This document shows positions 12,234 through 22,879 of a DNA stretch of 64,000 bases, one piece after another. This DNA comes from Zonotrichia leucophrys gambelii (Eukaryota; Chordata; Aves; Passeriformes; Passerellidae): positions 3,228,001 to 3,292,000 of the forward strand of contig NC_088178.1 in NCBI RefSeq assembly GCF_028769735.1. Direction: 5' to 3'. Below the pieces are notes generated by a model. The model did no database searches. It was given only the letters and a program-made list of their open reading frames with translations, and was not told the DNA's origin. Made by a program: the position numbers and the translations under genes. The first letter of the stretch is position 1, and every line of letters begins with the position of its first letter.

Positions 12234-12284
12234 TCAGCGCCGCCCCGCCGCTGCCGCCGCCTCCTCGGCCGCCGCCGCCGCCAT
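12234..12284 (-). other. Candidate short uORF in XPR1 5' UTR
   Basis: Sixteen codons and a TGA run from the ATG inside the YY1 motif at 12284 and encode MAAAAAEEAAAAAGRR. It is a reading frame only if transcription starts upstream of 12284. It lies wholly within the predicted 5' UTR. Confidence 0.35.
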
Positions 12285-12287
12285 GTT
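12277..12287 (-). promoter_or_regulatory. YY1 consensus element
   Basis: AACATGGCGGC on the minus strand matches the extended YY1 consensus. Its orientation is the one usually seen just downstream of transcription starts, reading toward XPR1. Confidence 0.55.
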
Positions 12288-12609
12288 CGCCACCGCCTCC
12301 CGCCGTCACCGCCCGCAGCCAACCGGCACCGGCACCGCGCGGCCCCGGCACCGCCGCCCGCCCACCGCCGCGGGGCGGGGCCTGCGCCCGGCACCGCCCC
12401 GGGACCGCCCGCCCGCCCTCGGCACCGCCGTACCGCCGGCCCGGGGCGGGGGCAGCGCCCGGCACCGCCTCGGGACCGCCCCGCGGGGAGGCGCCGTTCC
12501 CGCGCCCGCCGCCGGGGGGCGCCGCGGCTCGCGCGGGTCTGGGGTCGGGTCTGGGGCGCGGGAGCGGCACCCGCGACCCCCGGGATGGGCGGGACAGCCC
12601 CGGGAATGC

Positions 12610-13090
12610 GGGACTGCCTGGGGATGGGGATGGGAATGGAGAACGGGGATGGGAATGGGGAATGGGGTGGGATGGGGGGAATGGGAAAGGGTGGGGAAAT
12701 GGGGGTGGAATGGGAACAGGGATGGGGATGGGAATGGGGAATGGGGCTGGGGATGGGGGTGAGATGGGAAAGGGAATGGGAATGGGAACAGAAATTTGGA
12801 TGGGAATGGGAACAGGGATGGGAACGGGAATGGGAATGGAAATTGGGATGGGAATGGGAACAGGGATGGGAACAGGAATGGGAATGGGAATGGGGATGGA
12901 AATGGAAATGGAAATGGAAATCAGAATGGGAATGGGAATGGAAATTGGGATGGGAATGGAAATGGAAATGGAAATCGGGATGGGAATGGGAATTGGGATG
13001 GGAATGGGGATGGATATGGGAATGGGATGAGGACGGGAATGGGAATGGGAATTGGGATGGGGATGGGAGTGGGATGGGGCCAGGAACAGG
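12610..13090 (+). repeat. GGGAAT/GGGGAT hexanucleotide array
   Basis: This is a roughly 480-bp tract of GGGAAT, GGGGAT and GGAAAT hexamers, imperfect but continuous. The plus strand has G-runs of three to five separated by about three bases, a strong quadruplex pattern. The period is a multiple of three and stop codons are rare, so several frames stay open: they read GMGMGM-, NGNGNG- or WEWEWE-like on plus and PIPIPI-like on minus. These long frames (up to about 450 codons) are repeat artefacts. The array lies about 560 bp upstream of the XPR1 start codon. Confidence 0.95.
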
Positions 13091-13759
13091 GATAGGATTG
13101 GGAAAGGAGTAGGATGGGATGAAATTGGTACATCATTAAATGTGGAAGCGATGTGATGGAAAGGGAATGAGGTGGAGATGAGGTGAAATGGGAAGGGGAG
13201 AAGTGTAGCAGGGAGAGTGGTGCGCATGGGGGAAAAGAAGTGGCAGGATGGGGAGGCATCAAGGAGAGGAAAGACAGAGAACAGGGGTGAAGGTGGGGGA
13301 AAGAGTAGGAGAAAGTGCAGGAAAGAGTAAGAGTAAGGATTGAGGAAGGAGGGAAGCTGGGCTGACAGACCACAAAAGACCAGGAGAAAAGGGAAAAAAA
13401 AGATATGAGGGGGAAAGAAAGGGGCAGGAGGGGAACAGGAAAATTTTCCAAAAGCTGCATGATCTCCACCTCCTTTGCCCTTATGCTGCCCATCAATGCT
13501 GGGCTGGGACAGGGGCAGCAGGGACTCCAGAGCAGCTCTTGGAGCAAACCCACCTGCACAGGGCTGTGTGTACCCCATACAGACACCCCCGGGGCTGGGA
13601 ATTTGGTACCCACTGGATCATGGCCCGAGGGACCAAACTGGAGCCGCTCCCAACGGGGCTGCAACCCTTGGCTATCCCAAGGATTCTCAGTGGCCCTCAC
13701 CCTGCCCCTCCCCAGTGGACCAATTTTGGTTTCCTTGAAGCCTCCCAGCCTTTGGTGTG

Positions 13760-14420
13760 ACAGTTTTTAGCTTTTTCCCCACGACCACAAGGTCCCTCCC
13801 TGGCAGCCGGAGCATCCCTCCATCCCTCCCCTGCCGCCGGCCGAGCTCGTTCGCTGGGGAGATTTACGGGGCTCCTGTCGCAGGATCCCCGGGAATCCGT
13901 GATTTGCGAGGGCTGAGATTCGCCTGCCGCTCGCCGATAGCATCTCTTAATTATGTTTGCAGCCAAGCCTTTAACGAGCAGAGAACTTTGGTGCCCTTGC
14001 TGCGACGGCTCACAGCAAGCCTGCCCTGTTCTGGCCCCGGCGCCGTGCCGCAGCTTGACTTTACATTTCGCAGGTCACCGGCTTTTCAATGCCTCACCTT
14101 GGCATTGTTATGGGCCTTTCAATGCCTCACCTTGGCATTGTTATCTCTTTTCAATGCCTCACCTTGGCATTGCTATCGCCGTGCCCGATAACATCGCCCC
14201 GTGGCTGAGGAGCTGCGGTGTTCCAGCCCCGAGCCTTTGGATGCTGGCGGGCTCCCGGAGATAACTTGCAGCAGGGGGGCAGAAAAGGGGATTAAGAGAT
14301 AAATATTCTCTTTGTTATTTGCGGGAGGCATTGCCTGGAATACGTGCTGGGGTGTATAATAAATTAATGTCTTCTGATACGACAGCTGGCAAATTTTGTA
14401 ATGGAAAATAGCCAGTGATC
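13760..14420. other. Candidate non-coding regulatory block with hairpin repeat
   Basis: This non-exonic block has moderate GC content and many CpGs away from any promoter. It contains GATA-type cores (CCGATAACATC, GGAGATAACTT) and an AT-rich core near 14295-14330 (AAATATTCTCTTTGTTATTT). It encloses the triplicated hairpin at 14084-14176. It matches no repeat family I recognise. An enhancer role is inference. Confidence 0.35.
14084..14176. repeat. Triplicated 28-bp unit with perfect hairpin
   Basis: Three copies at 14084-14111, 14117-14144 and 14149-14176 give a period of 33 then 32 bases. Copies 1 and 2 are identical and copy 3 differs by one base. Each unit contains the perfect inverted repeat CAATGCC / GGCATTG around the loop TCACCTT, so either strand can form three tandem hairpins. 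The spacers between copies differ (TGGGCC-like and CTCT-like), so the hairpin unit itself, not the spacer, is what is preserved. Confidence 0.95.
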
Positions 14421-15089
14421 CCCCCCCCCTCCACCCACTTCTCTTTATTTATTTTATATCAATAAATGCTTTTTTTTTGTCATTAAACGAAGACAGATGG
14501 TAACAGGGGAGGCAGAGAAGAGGCTGTGTTCTTTGCTCACCATTGCCCTGTAGAAACAGCTCCATTCAAGTATCTGATTGGCAAATCCCTGCCTCCCGTT
14601 ATCAGACACCCCTTGGGACCACACTGAGCATCCTCGTGTTTCACTGCTCTGCTGGGACCTGGCGCTTTCCAACTCCTCTAAAGGTTTCAAAACTCTCAGC
14701 TCAGCATATCCAGGCTTGGGGGAGGAATGCAGGAAGGGAGAGAGGGCAAGGAGAAGCCTTAAATGAAAGAGAAAAGGCCTCCACTATTCATTCTCTCTAC
14801 TGCCTTCTGCCTACAGCTGGGTGGAGGGCAGGCAGGGGGAATCCAGGCAGCCCTGAGGAGGGATGCTGGTCCCAAAAAATCCTAGTCTTGGGTCTGGATC
14901 TCCTCTCCACTGCTCAAATTTGCATCCCAGTCTCTGTACCTTAGGTCTGTATCTACTCCCCATACCTCCCTTGCAGAAGGCTGCCATGTTTTCCTCATCT
15001 CTTTCTCTCTTTTTGTTTTTCCATGAAAGAGTTTGCATTGTGATTTCCCCCGTGCTGTTGTACTTAGGGAAAAAAAAATCATAGAAGCA

Positions 15090-15340
15090 GTGTTATTTGC
15101 ATTTTGAAAGCAAGCAAGGAGAAGCCGGAGTGGGCTTTCCGCCAGTGCAGTCTGGCACTTGCTTTGTTGGGAGCATATAGAATAATTTATAAATAGCATG
15201 GTGGGATTTTTTTAAAATATATAATTATACTTTTAAAGCTTCTGCATCGCTGGGGAAAAGGAGTCTTCAAAAAAGGCTTTAGAAAAGAGAGTCTTGCCGA
15301 GGGAAAATTTGCTTTACTGGCATTGATAAAATCACAAAGA
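15090..15340. other. Candidate non-coding regulatory block
   Basis: Unique sequence with an octamer-like TTATTTGCAT core, a CpG-containing segment (GGCTTTCCGCCAGTGCAG) and an AT-rich core (ATAATTTATAAATAGCAT). It belongs to no repeat I know and contains no coding exon. Conservation is a guess that an alignment would test. Confidence 0.25.
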
Positions 15341-16530
15341 GGAGGGTTTTCCATCACAGGAGACAATGCAGGAAACTCGTGGACCTCCTCCCACCTTCTC
15401 CCCAGGCAAAGAATTTTAAGAAAGCCTGGATATTTAGGGGATCAGTTTGGCATGGGAGGAAATGCTTTAGGAGCACGACCTTCCCCGGCTCCATGAGCAG
15501 AGCAGGATTTGCTGAGCCTGGACTGTGGGGTCAGGGGGATCGGTGTGATTTACAAAATTCCCTTGTTGTTTAGTATCAGTGGGATCTGAGAAGATAAAGT
15601 CAACTCTCCACTAAAAACAGGAGAAATTATGCCAAATCCCAGGGGTTTGGGAGCAGCAGCATGTCCCAGCCTTGGTGGGGAGGCATCAGGAGGAGCAAAG
15701 GCTGCTCTTTGCATCCTTCATTGCCCTGCCCTGCCCATGTGGTGATTCCTGCTCCAGAGGGACAATCCAGAGGCTTCGCTGCCACTGCCTGGCAAAGAAG
15801 ACCGGGAACAAATAAATACAGAATTAAAAGCAGGTTGGGAGCAAGCTTGATGTGGAACAACAAGGGAATTGAGTAAATCACACCGAGAGAGGCTGCCCTG
15901 ACTTCAGGGATCAATAGAGCATCAGCCCTGGGCTGGACACCCCCAGCCCCGAGCCCTCCCATCATCAGATCCATCGACGGCGGTCTTGAGGAACGGGGTC
16001 GATCTATCCGATTTCCCAGTGCAAAAATGCACAAATCCCCCGGCAGCCTGAGCTGCAGCCATTGATTTTTCTCACATTTCCTCTCCCTGCTGGCAGAGCA
16101 CAAGGGTGTGATGATGAGCACCAGGAGCTGGGGGGTCCCAGACCCCGGGGAAGAGGCAGTGCACAAGGTCACACTGGGAGCAGCCCAATCCACTGGGACA
16201 GGTCAGGGTGTTCATACTGCCAGGTGAGCTGCTGCAGGGAGTTCTTTAAAGCCAGGAGGAACATCATAATGCACTGGATTGATCTGATTCCAGTGGCAGG
16301 GATGTTAGTACCCATCCATCCTCTTCCACACACTGCCCTGGCAGCTTCTGCAGATTTTCCAAGGTCGGCAGGATGATGCTTTCATCCCTGTTTCAGGATG
16401 AGACCTGCCAGGAGGGGCTGTGCTTTCCTCCACCTTGGATGCAGCAGGGTCAGTTTGCCCACTGGCTGAATTTGATCCATTAACACTTCTGTAGCTCTAT
16501 ATTCTGTCTCTGTCTGCTGCTTTCTATCTC

Positions 16531-16883
16531 TTCTCTTCTCTTCTCTTCTCTTCTCTTCTCTTCTCTTCTCTTCTCTTCTCTTCTCTTCTCTTCTCTTCTC
16601 TTCTCTTCTCTTCTCTTCTCTTCTCTTCTCTTCTCTTCTCTTCTCTTCTCTTCTCTTCTCTTCTCTTCTCTCTTCCTCTCCTCTCCTCTTCCTCTCCTCT
16701 CCTCTCCTCTCCTCTCCTCTCCTCTCCTCTTCTCTTCCTCCTCTTCTCTCCTCTTCACTCTTCCTCTCCTCACTCTTCATCTCCTTTCTCTCTTCCTCTC
16801 ATCTTAATCCCTCTCTCTCTTCCTTCTCTTCTCTTCTCTTCTCTTCTCTTCTCTTCTCTTCTCTTCTCTTCTCTTCTCTTCTC
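16531..16883 (+). repeat. (TTCTC)n polypyrimidine array
   Basis: Twenty-eight perfect TTCTC units occupy 16531-16670. A degenerate CCTCT/TTCCTC tract runs to about 16822, then about 12 more units to 16883. The opposite strand is pure purine and reads as an arginine/glutamate/lysine-only frame of about 130 codons, which is an artefact. Polypurine-polypyrimidine tracts of this length can form triplex (H-DNA) structures. Confidence 0.97.
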
Positions 16884-17373
16884 CGCTCCTCTCGTCTTCT
16901 TTGTTTTTCACTTCTACTGTGTTTCTAAATTCACGTCATTCTCTGCCAGGGTGGGAAAAGCATAATATAAAATCTACTATTTATGGCTTTTTACCATAAA
17001 TCTGATGCTGTGAAAAATACCAACTCTTTGTGTTCAGATAGTGACCCCTTTGCAGGCATATGTGCAAATGAAACATTTCCCACCCTGTTATAACTTACTG
17101 CTCTAGCTTGAGTCCATCACAGAGGTGGATATGGACTCGAAATTCCCAACAGAGATGGGGCAGCTCAGGCAGATGTGGGTCTGAGGGCAGTAGCCATGCC
17201 CTGCTGAGTTGCATATCACCCCCCCTGCTCTCCTCAAGGCAGGATTTGTCCCATGCATGGCTCTTCCAGCATCCACACACCTGATGTTAAAATCCCAACA
17301 ACATCACCCTGATTGGGAACCCATCAGTGGGTTTGGCTGCTGCTGAAGCACTCAGGGATGCAGATACAGAGGG

Positions 17374-18055
17374 TGTTGGGAAGGGTGAAATTTTGACAAG
17401 AAAGTTTCACAGACATGGATGTTTAGCAGAAAGATTTTTAAATGTAGAATCTGTTGAAAGAATAGAAATGAAAGCAAGTTTTGATATACAAGAAAATAAT
17501 TGTTGAGATAGTCTTACTAGATAACTAAGAAGGCAAAGAGTGTGTTAGTTAGAAGGGGTTTTTATGACTTAGAGCAAAAGATAAACTCACTTCAAACAAG
17601 ATGTTTTTACCAAGCAGAAAGATAGCACAGGCAAACAAGTCACCAAAGTTGCAAGTTGAAAAAAAGTCTCAGACTTTTCCACTGCAAGAAAACTGTAAAA
17701 CAACTTCTAGCTTAAACTATAATATACTAACTTTTAGTGATTGGAGAACAGTAACATGAATATGGTAATTATAGCAGTTATGATAGGCTATAGGTAATAG
17801 TTAAGGTATAGATTGGTTCTACTGTATTAAGATGCTCAGCAAAGAAAAGTCTATAATGCATTGTAACCAAAAGAAAAGTGTATAATGCATTGTAACCTAA
17901 ACTAAGGGTCTGCAGGCCTGGAGCTGACAGCTGTAGGCACAGCTCTGTCACCCACCACCCTGGAGTGCTGTGACATCTTAGATAGAATAAACTACATTTT
18001 AAAGAGCCACCTGGAGTCCTGCATCTCTCATTTAAGCTCTTAAGGGGAAAAGAGC
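17374..18055 (+). mobile_element. Probable solo ERV LTR (degraded)
   Basis: The element starts TGTTGGGAAGG and ends near a polyadenylation region with GAATAAACTACATTTT followed by CTGCATCTCTCAT. Length and layout resemble a passerine retroviral LTR. The right border is uncertain and I could not read a target-site duplication. A block of about 30 bp containing TATAATGCATTGTAACC is tandemly duplicated at about 17836-17895. There is no internal viral coding sequence. Confidence 0.6.
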
Positions 18056-19198
18056 TACTCCTTTTCCAGGAGTGTGCCCTGTGCTGGGAGCAGAGCTGCC
18101 CCTGCCCTGGGTCACCTTTCCTGGGCTCACTCACACAGGCAGCAGCTCCTGGAGGCTCACACGTATCCCCTCCTCTCTGCTGAGGTCACAGCAGCATCCT
18201 GCCTGGAATCCAGGCCAGGGAATGTGGAATCACCCCTCCTCCCCGTGCATCAGTGCCCCTGCCTGGGGTTTCCAGCAGGGCAGCGTGCCCCGGGAGTCGT
18301 GCCAGGGCTCATCCCTCTGTGCTGCCTCAATCCCGGAGCAGATGGGGGGTTTCACACCCTTCCCTGGTGTGTAAGTGATTGCTCCTGGATGCTTTCCAAG
18401 CCGCATATATGTGTGTGCCTGCTTTAATTTATGCACGCTTGCTTTGTGTGAGAAGACGGCAGCTGACCAGTGGCTAAGAAAACTGAATGCGCTGAAAAGG
18501 TCTAAAATTAGAGAAGGAATAAGAGCTGCTTCCTGCAAGCCCCAGGGCTGCCTGGGCTGCTTCCAGGAGAGCCTGGGAAGTGCTTCCAACCTCCCTGATG
18601 CAGCCCTGGGACTGCTGCACTACTGAAGCTGAAGGGAGCCTGTGCCTGCTGCACCTCACCGTGTCCGTAGATTGCCCACCATGCTCTGGGACAGCACAGA
18701 CATGTCACTCTGATTTTTTAAGATTTTCTAAGCCTTCTGATGTTTACATTCTTGTAGCAAACTTTTTTTTACACACTTTCTGTAAATAACTCATTGTTTT
18801 GCATTCTTTTATAGAAGTAAAAAAATTTGGTTTGTCCAGTGTCATTGGAGAGGCCGCACTTTCACCCTCCAATCCACTGTCACTTTTAGAAAACTGTAAA
18901 TGTTAGAGTCAGAAAATAAACTTCCCTTTTCTTCACCTTGAGAGCAGCAGTGTGTGAGCTCATGTTGTTTCATGTCCTATGGTGACACAGACCCTTATCC
19001 CTTTGGGATGCTTTCCAGGGGACAGGGGCTGGTGAAGTGCCAGGTGGCCTTGGGACCATTCCTGTCCTGTTTGCACCAACCTCACCTGCCTTGTTTAATC
19101 ACGGCCCTGCCTCGCCATCCTGACTGCTGGCCCTTTCCCAGGGAGAGTGAGGAGAGTGAAGGAAAACCCACCAAACAGCAGGAAAGGAGGTGACCTGG

Positions 19199-19850
19199 TG
19201 TAGGATTGATGGTGGTAGGACGGTCAGGACAGATGGAGAGCAGAGATCTCTGCAGCCAGGTCGTGGAATTTGTGGTTTATTGCAAAGGGCCTGGGTGCAG
19301 GGCCCTGCTGGGAGCTGCCAGCCACAGCTCAGAGCAGGCCTGAGAGAAGAGAGGGGGAGAGAGGATGAGAGGGTGAGAGAGCAAAAGCATAAGAGAGTAA
19401 AAGTGGTAAAAGAGAAAAAGGCAAGAGCTAAGAGACAAGAGGTAAGAGAGCGAAGTTCCCATTACAACACCATAAATCATCTTCTGTGTTGAATATTCCA
19501 ATTGTCACTAACCAATCTAGTACAATATACAAATCCTATAGCATTTACATACAGTCTATAAGAATCATTACATTACCATACTGTGTTACATTTTAAACCC
19601 TAAAAACTCCTCTTTGGGCCCCTTCTGCCAAGCTGTAGGGTCTGCTCTGACCCTTGGGCCTGTCTGCAAGCAGAGGGTGTTGTTTCATTAAAATGGGATT
19701 ACCTTCAGCTGGCCACGCCATTGTTTTCCAGTTGTTCAGTAACTGAGGCATCTCAAAGCTTGCTTTCATTTCAATCTCGTTTATAGTTTCTATATTCTCA
19801 AAATCTTTTGCCAGGCAATCATATTTATAAGGCTTTCCTGTTTCATCTTC
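19199..19850 (-). mobile_element. Solo ERV LTR, minus orientation (approximate borders)
   Basis: Read on the minus strand, it has a promoter-like AT-rich centre and a polyadenylation signal in GCAATAAACC near 19280, followed by a U5-like end. I recognise the block around 19495-19590 from LTRs that are abundant in songbird genomes. Borders are approximate: TG at 19199 and CA near 19845 were chosen by eye, and no duplication is clear. A 102-codon minus frame (19593-19901) crosses its 5' end; I do not recognise the product. Confidence 0.65.
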
Positions 19851-20384
19851 CCCAAGAACTTGGGACAAGAAACAGCACCCATGGAGCTGCTGCTGGGTCA
19901 CACAGCCAATGCCACTGTCACACCAGAGTCACAGCAGGCTGGAAACAGGAAATATTGGCACTTGGTGCATCGATGCTGCAGGCACCAAGCTGCCAAAAAC
20001 ACAATTAAAAAGCTGAGGGAACCTCTCTTTCCTGTGCCACCCCTGTGACACAGAGAAGGACATGCCATGTGTGAGAGCCCATGCCCATGTGTGACACCAT
20101 GAGCTGGTACATGCTGGAGGATTGTCACTGCAATTCTCCGCACTGAACTTGTGTCCCTTATCCAGCCTGTCAGTAATGGCAACAAAAAGTTGAGTGCCAG
20201 AGAGCTTGAGGTGTGTGGTGATAGCTGTGGCAGAGCCTTCTAAAGCTGGCTGGACTACCTAGGAGATTTTGGAAATAGCTTTGTGGGTTTTTTAACAACC
20301 TCTGGACTTTATCAAAGTGCATGAAAGGCCACAGGCTTACTATTTGCAAGGGGTGTGGTCAGAGGTTATAGCCAGATGGGAGTA

Positions 20385-20665
20385 AATATCTTCTCCCCTA
20401 TGACAGGACTGGAGGAAACAGCCTCAGGTTGCTGCAGAGGAGGTTTAGATTGGATTTTGGGAAACAATTCTTCACTGAAATGAAGAAAGAAACAGGCAAA
20501 CCAGGTCAGTGGTAGAATCATGGTCCCTAGAATTGTTCAAAAAAAGTGTGGATGTGATGCTTAGGAACATGTTTAATGGTGAACAAGGCAGTCCTGAGTT
20601 AGTGGTTGGACCCAGTGGTCTTAGAGGTTTTTCCATCCTGAATGATCCTGTGGTTTTAGGGAAAG
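20385..20665 (+). mobile_element. CR1 LINE 3' fragment
   Basis: A degraded CR1 tail. Phrases in order are a CCTCAGGTTGCTGCAGAGGA-like block, TTTAGATTGGATTTTGG, and a 3' end resembling GGTGAACA...TTGGACCCAGTGGTCTTAGAG, ending CCTGAATGATCCTGTGG. It is non-coding. Confidence 0.8.
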
Positions 20666-21423
20666 CACAGCTGCTCCTGCCAAAGCTGGCCTGACCCTGC
20701 CCAGCTTGAGCATCCTTGGGTTCTCAGCTCCTGCTGGTGTCCCCAGTGGGCTGCAGGTGCCAGACATTGTGCCCCAGTCTCTGGGACAGCTCCTGGGACA
20801 GCATTAGGCTGGCTGTTCCTCCCTGGAGAGTCTCATTTGGCCTGGAGAAGGAACCACATATCTCAGGGTCATTCCCTCATGCACCAGGCTGAGTGTGAAC
20901 CATCCACAGGTACCATAACATGCAACTCCAGGTCCTGCAGCCTCAGGACAGATGTCAGATCAGAAAGAATCATTTGAAGAAAGTAGGGATGTATCCCAGA
21001 GGTCCTTGTGCCACCAGGGCAGAGAGAGAGGGCAGCACATCAGCTGGGCTCCCATCCCAGCTCTGGATCAGTCCGTGCTGGAGCTCTGTGCTCTGCTGGG
21101 GTCTCTGATGGCAGCCTGGCTTTGTCCTCACCGTAGGAATGAGCCCTGGAACCAGCCACACCTATTTGGAACCCCCTGGCACTTCTCAGGGCCTCCAAGC
21201 AATGCCAGCAGATTTGGCAAGGGTCACCCTCACAGCCAGAGCCCCATGCCCTGCAGATCCTCTCTGTCTCCAGACATCATCACCATTTTCACAAGCATGG
21301 CAGGAATTAGCCTAAAACCCTTTCCTGGCTAACAGGGGCCACTGAATGGTGACATGGAGGGGACACTGGGTGTCGCCTTCCTCTGAGCCACCAGGGCATG
21401 CTGACCTGCAGCCCGAGCCATGC

Positions 21424-21789
21424 TGTGGGAAATAGTAAAGGTAAGAAGATTTTGAGGAAGTTGAGAAAAGTGGGCTTTAGAAATAGAAAGAATAGAAAAC
21501 TCAGAACTAGTGTATCGTGTATTGTTAGTAGAAAGCAGACAAGCAAGCATTGTGTGAAGCAGGTGTATGTGTGCCTTTAGTAACTGGCTGAAACAATTGT
21601 CTGGAATTTTTAGCAATGTGCTGTTGGCTAGAAAGTTTTTAAAGTGCTCTGTAACAAAGAAATCTTTAGCTGCTGCTGGTTGTACTTTGCCATATTTCTA
21701 TTGTCTCAGCCATGTAATGAGGCTGATGCTGCAAATAAAACTTAAAGAACATAACCCTGTCTTGTCCATGAAAAGAAAACTCCCCAACA
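21424..21789 (+). mobile_element. Solo ERV LTR, same family as the one at 48178
   Basis: Begins TGTGGGAAATAG and ends CTCCCCAACA. It carries an intact AATAAA in GCTGATGCTGCAAATAAAAC. Central and 3' blocks align by eye with the LTR at 48178-48740 (shared AAGCAAGCA..TGT and CATGTAATGAGGCTGATG-like blocks), so the two are diverged relatives. No clean target-site duplication was found. Confidence 0.65.
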
Positions 21790-22339
21790 CACCATTCCTG
21801 CTCTATTTCACAGCCAAAACGAGCCATAAATCCCCCTGCACAGAGCTGGAAGGTGCAATTGCTCTTCTGTGGTGCAGGTTTTATCTTGTGCGACTCGTGG
21901 CATCACGTGAGGGAAATCTGTAAGTAAAAGTCAGGCTGGAGCCATTTATAACAGCAGCACTGTGATTGTTCCTCCTGACAGCTGCAATTACAGGCACTCC
22001 CTTCCATCCCTGCACGCTGGGGGAGAGCAGAGCCAGCACCAGGAGCAGCTTTTCCAGAGCTGCATCCCTGCCAGAATGGACCTTGTCACTCACAGGGATG
22101 CAGGGATCACTCAGGGAGGGCTCGGGGAAGAATGTGGGATGGGGGTAACCCCCAGCAAGGAGGGATACAGGGTGTAAGGAAAGCTCATCAGGTGGTGTTC
22201 ACTTCCATGGAGAAGACAGAGGACAGGGGATTTGTGGCATTCACATTCCCTGGACATGATCCCTTCACCCAGGGTTTCTCTCCTGGGAAGCCAAGGAGCC
22301 TCAGAGAAAAAGAAAACAATTCTTATCTCATTTGCTTCT

Positions 22340-22640
22340 CCTGTGTTGTGCTCATGTGGAGTGTGTTTAAAGATTGTTTTACCCACAGGTGATTGCTTAA
22401 TTAAACTCCAGTGTGAGTTGTTTTAACTCATTGGCCAATCAGGGCCAAGCTGTGTCGGGACTCTGGAAAGAGTAATGAGTTTTTATTATTATCTTTTCAG
22501 TGTTCAGTAAGTATCGTTTCTGTATTCTTTAGTATAATACAGTACAATATTCTTTAATATAATATAGTATAATAAAGTAATAAATTAACCTTCTAACAAG
22601 GTAAAGTCTAGCAGTGACAAATTACTCATCAATGTGAACC
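22340..22640 (+). mobile_element. ERVK-type LTR fragment
   Basis: Contains CATTGGCCAATCAGGGCCAA, a CCAAT-box type promoter motif, then GGGACTCTGGAAAGAG and an AT-rich run with AATATAATATAGTATAATAAA. I recognise this order from a common passerine ERVK LTR. The 5' part seems truncated and the 3' border is approximate. Confidence 0.65.
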
Positions 22641-22879
22641 AAGGGGGAGCTGACAAGAAGCAGGGAATGTGGAAGTGGCAGCCTCAGCTGGGCTTTCCTG
22701 CTGAACACCTCAGCTCTGTCTTCTCTACACAGTTTCTGGGCAACTGAAACCTCCAAATTGAGCTAAATTTCATCATTATCCTGCTGAAAAACCCCTCGCA
22801 TAAGAAGTGACTTTTACTTTTGCTCTTTTCGGTGAATAACACAGTGGGGTTTGTTCCACAGCTAAGGGCTCTGCTGTGG

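Larger units (their letters stand above)
11600..12600 (-). promoter_or_regulatory. XPR1: XPR1 CpG-island promoter
   Basis: A CpG-dense block covers the XPR1 5' UTR, coding exon 1 and the start of intron 1. On the minus strand there is a consensus YY1 element, AACATGGCGGC, at 12287-12277. In many TATA-less mammalian genes this motif sits just downstream of the start of transcription, which would put the start near 12300; that placement is inference. Several GC boxes lie around 12370-12460. No TATA box is visible. The hexanucleotide array begins immediately upstream, at about 12610. Confidence 0.8.

Noticed and set aside
11928..13112. 394-codon plus-strand open frame
   Set aside because: It runs through the XPR1 CpG island and then the GGGAAT hexanucleotide array. 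Composition is Arg/Pro/Ala then Gly/Trp/Glu/Met repeats, dictated by the DNA repeat. It is antisense to a real exon.
12214..13578. 454-codon minus-strand open frame with long Pro-Ile repeats
   Set aside because: The PIPIPI pattern is the reverse reading of the hexanucleotide array. No domain, no splice context, and frames on the other strand are equally open.
16382..16780. 132-codon Arg/Glu/Lys frame on the minus strand
   Set aside because: It is a direct translation of the (GAGAA) side of the TTCTC microsatellite.
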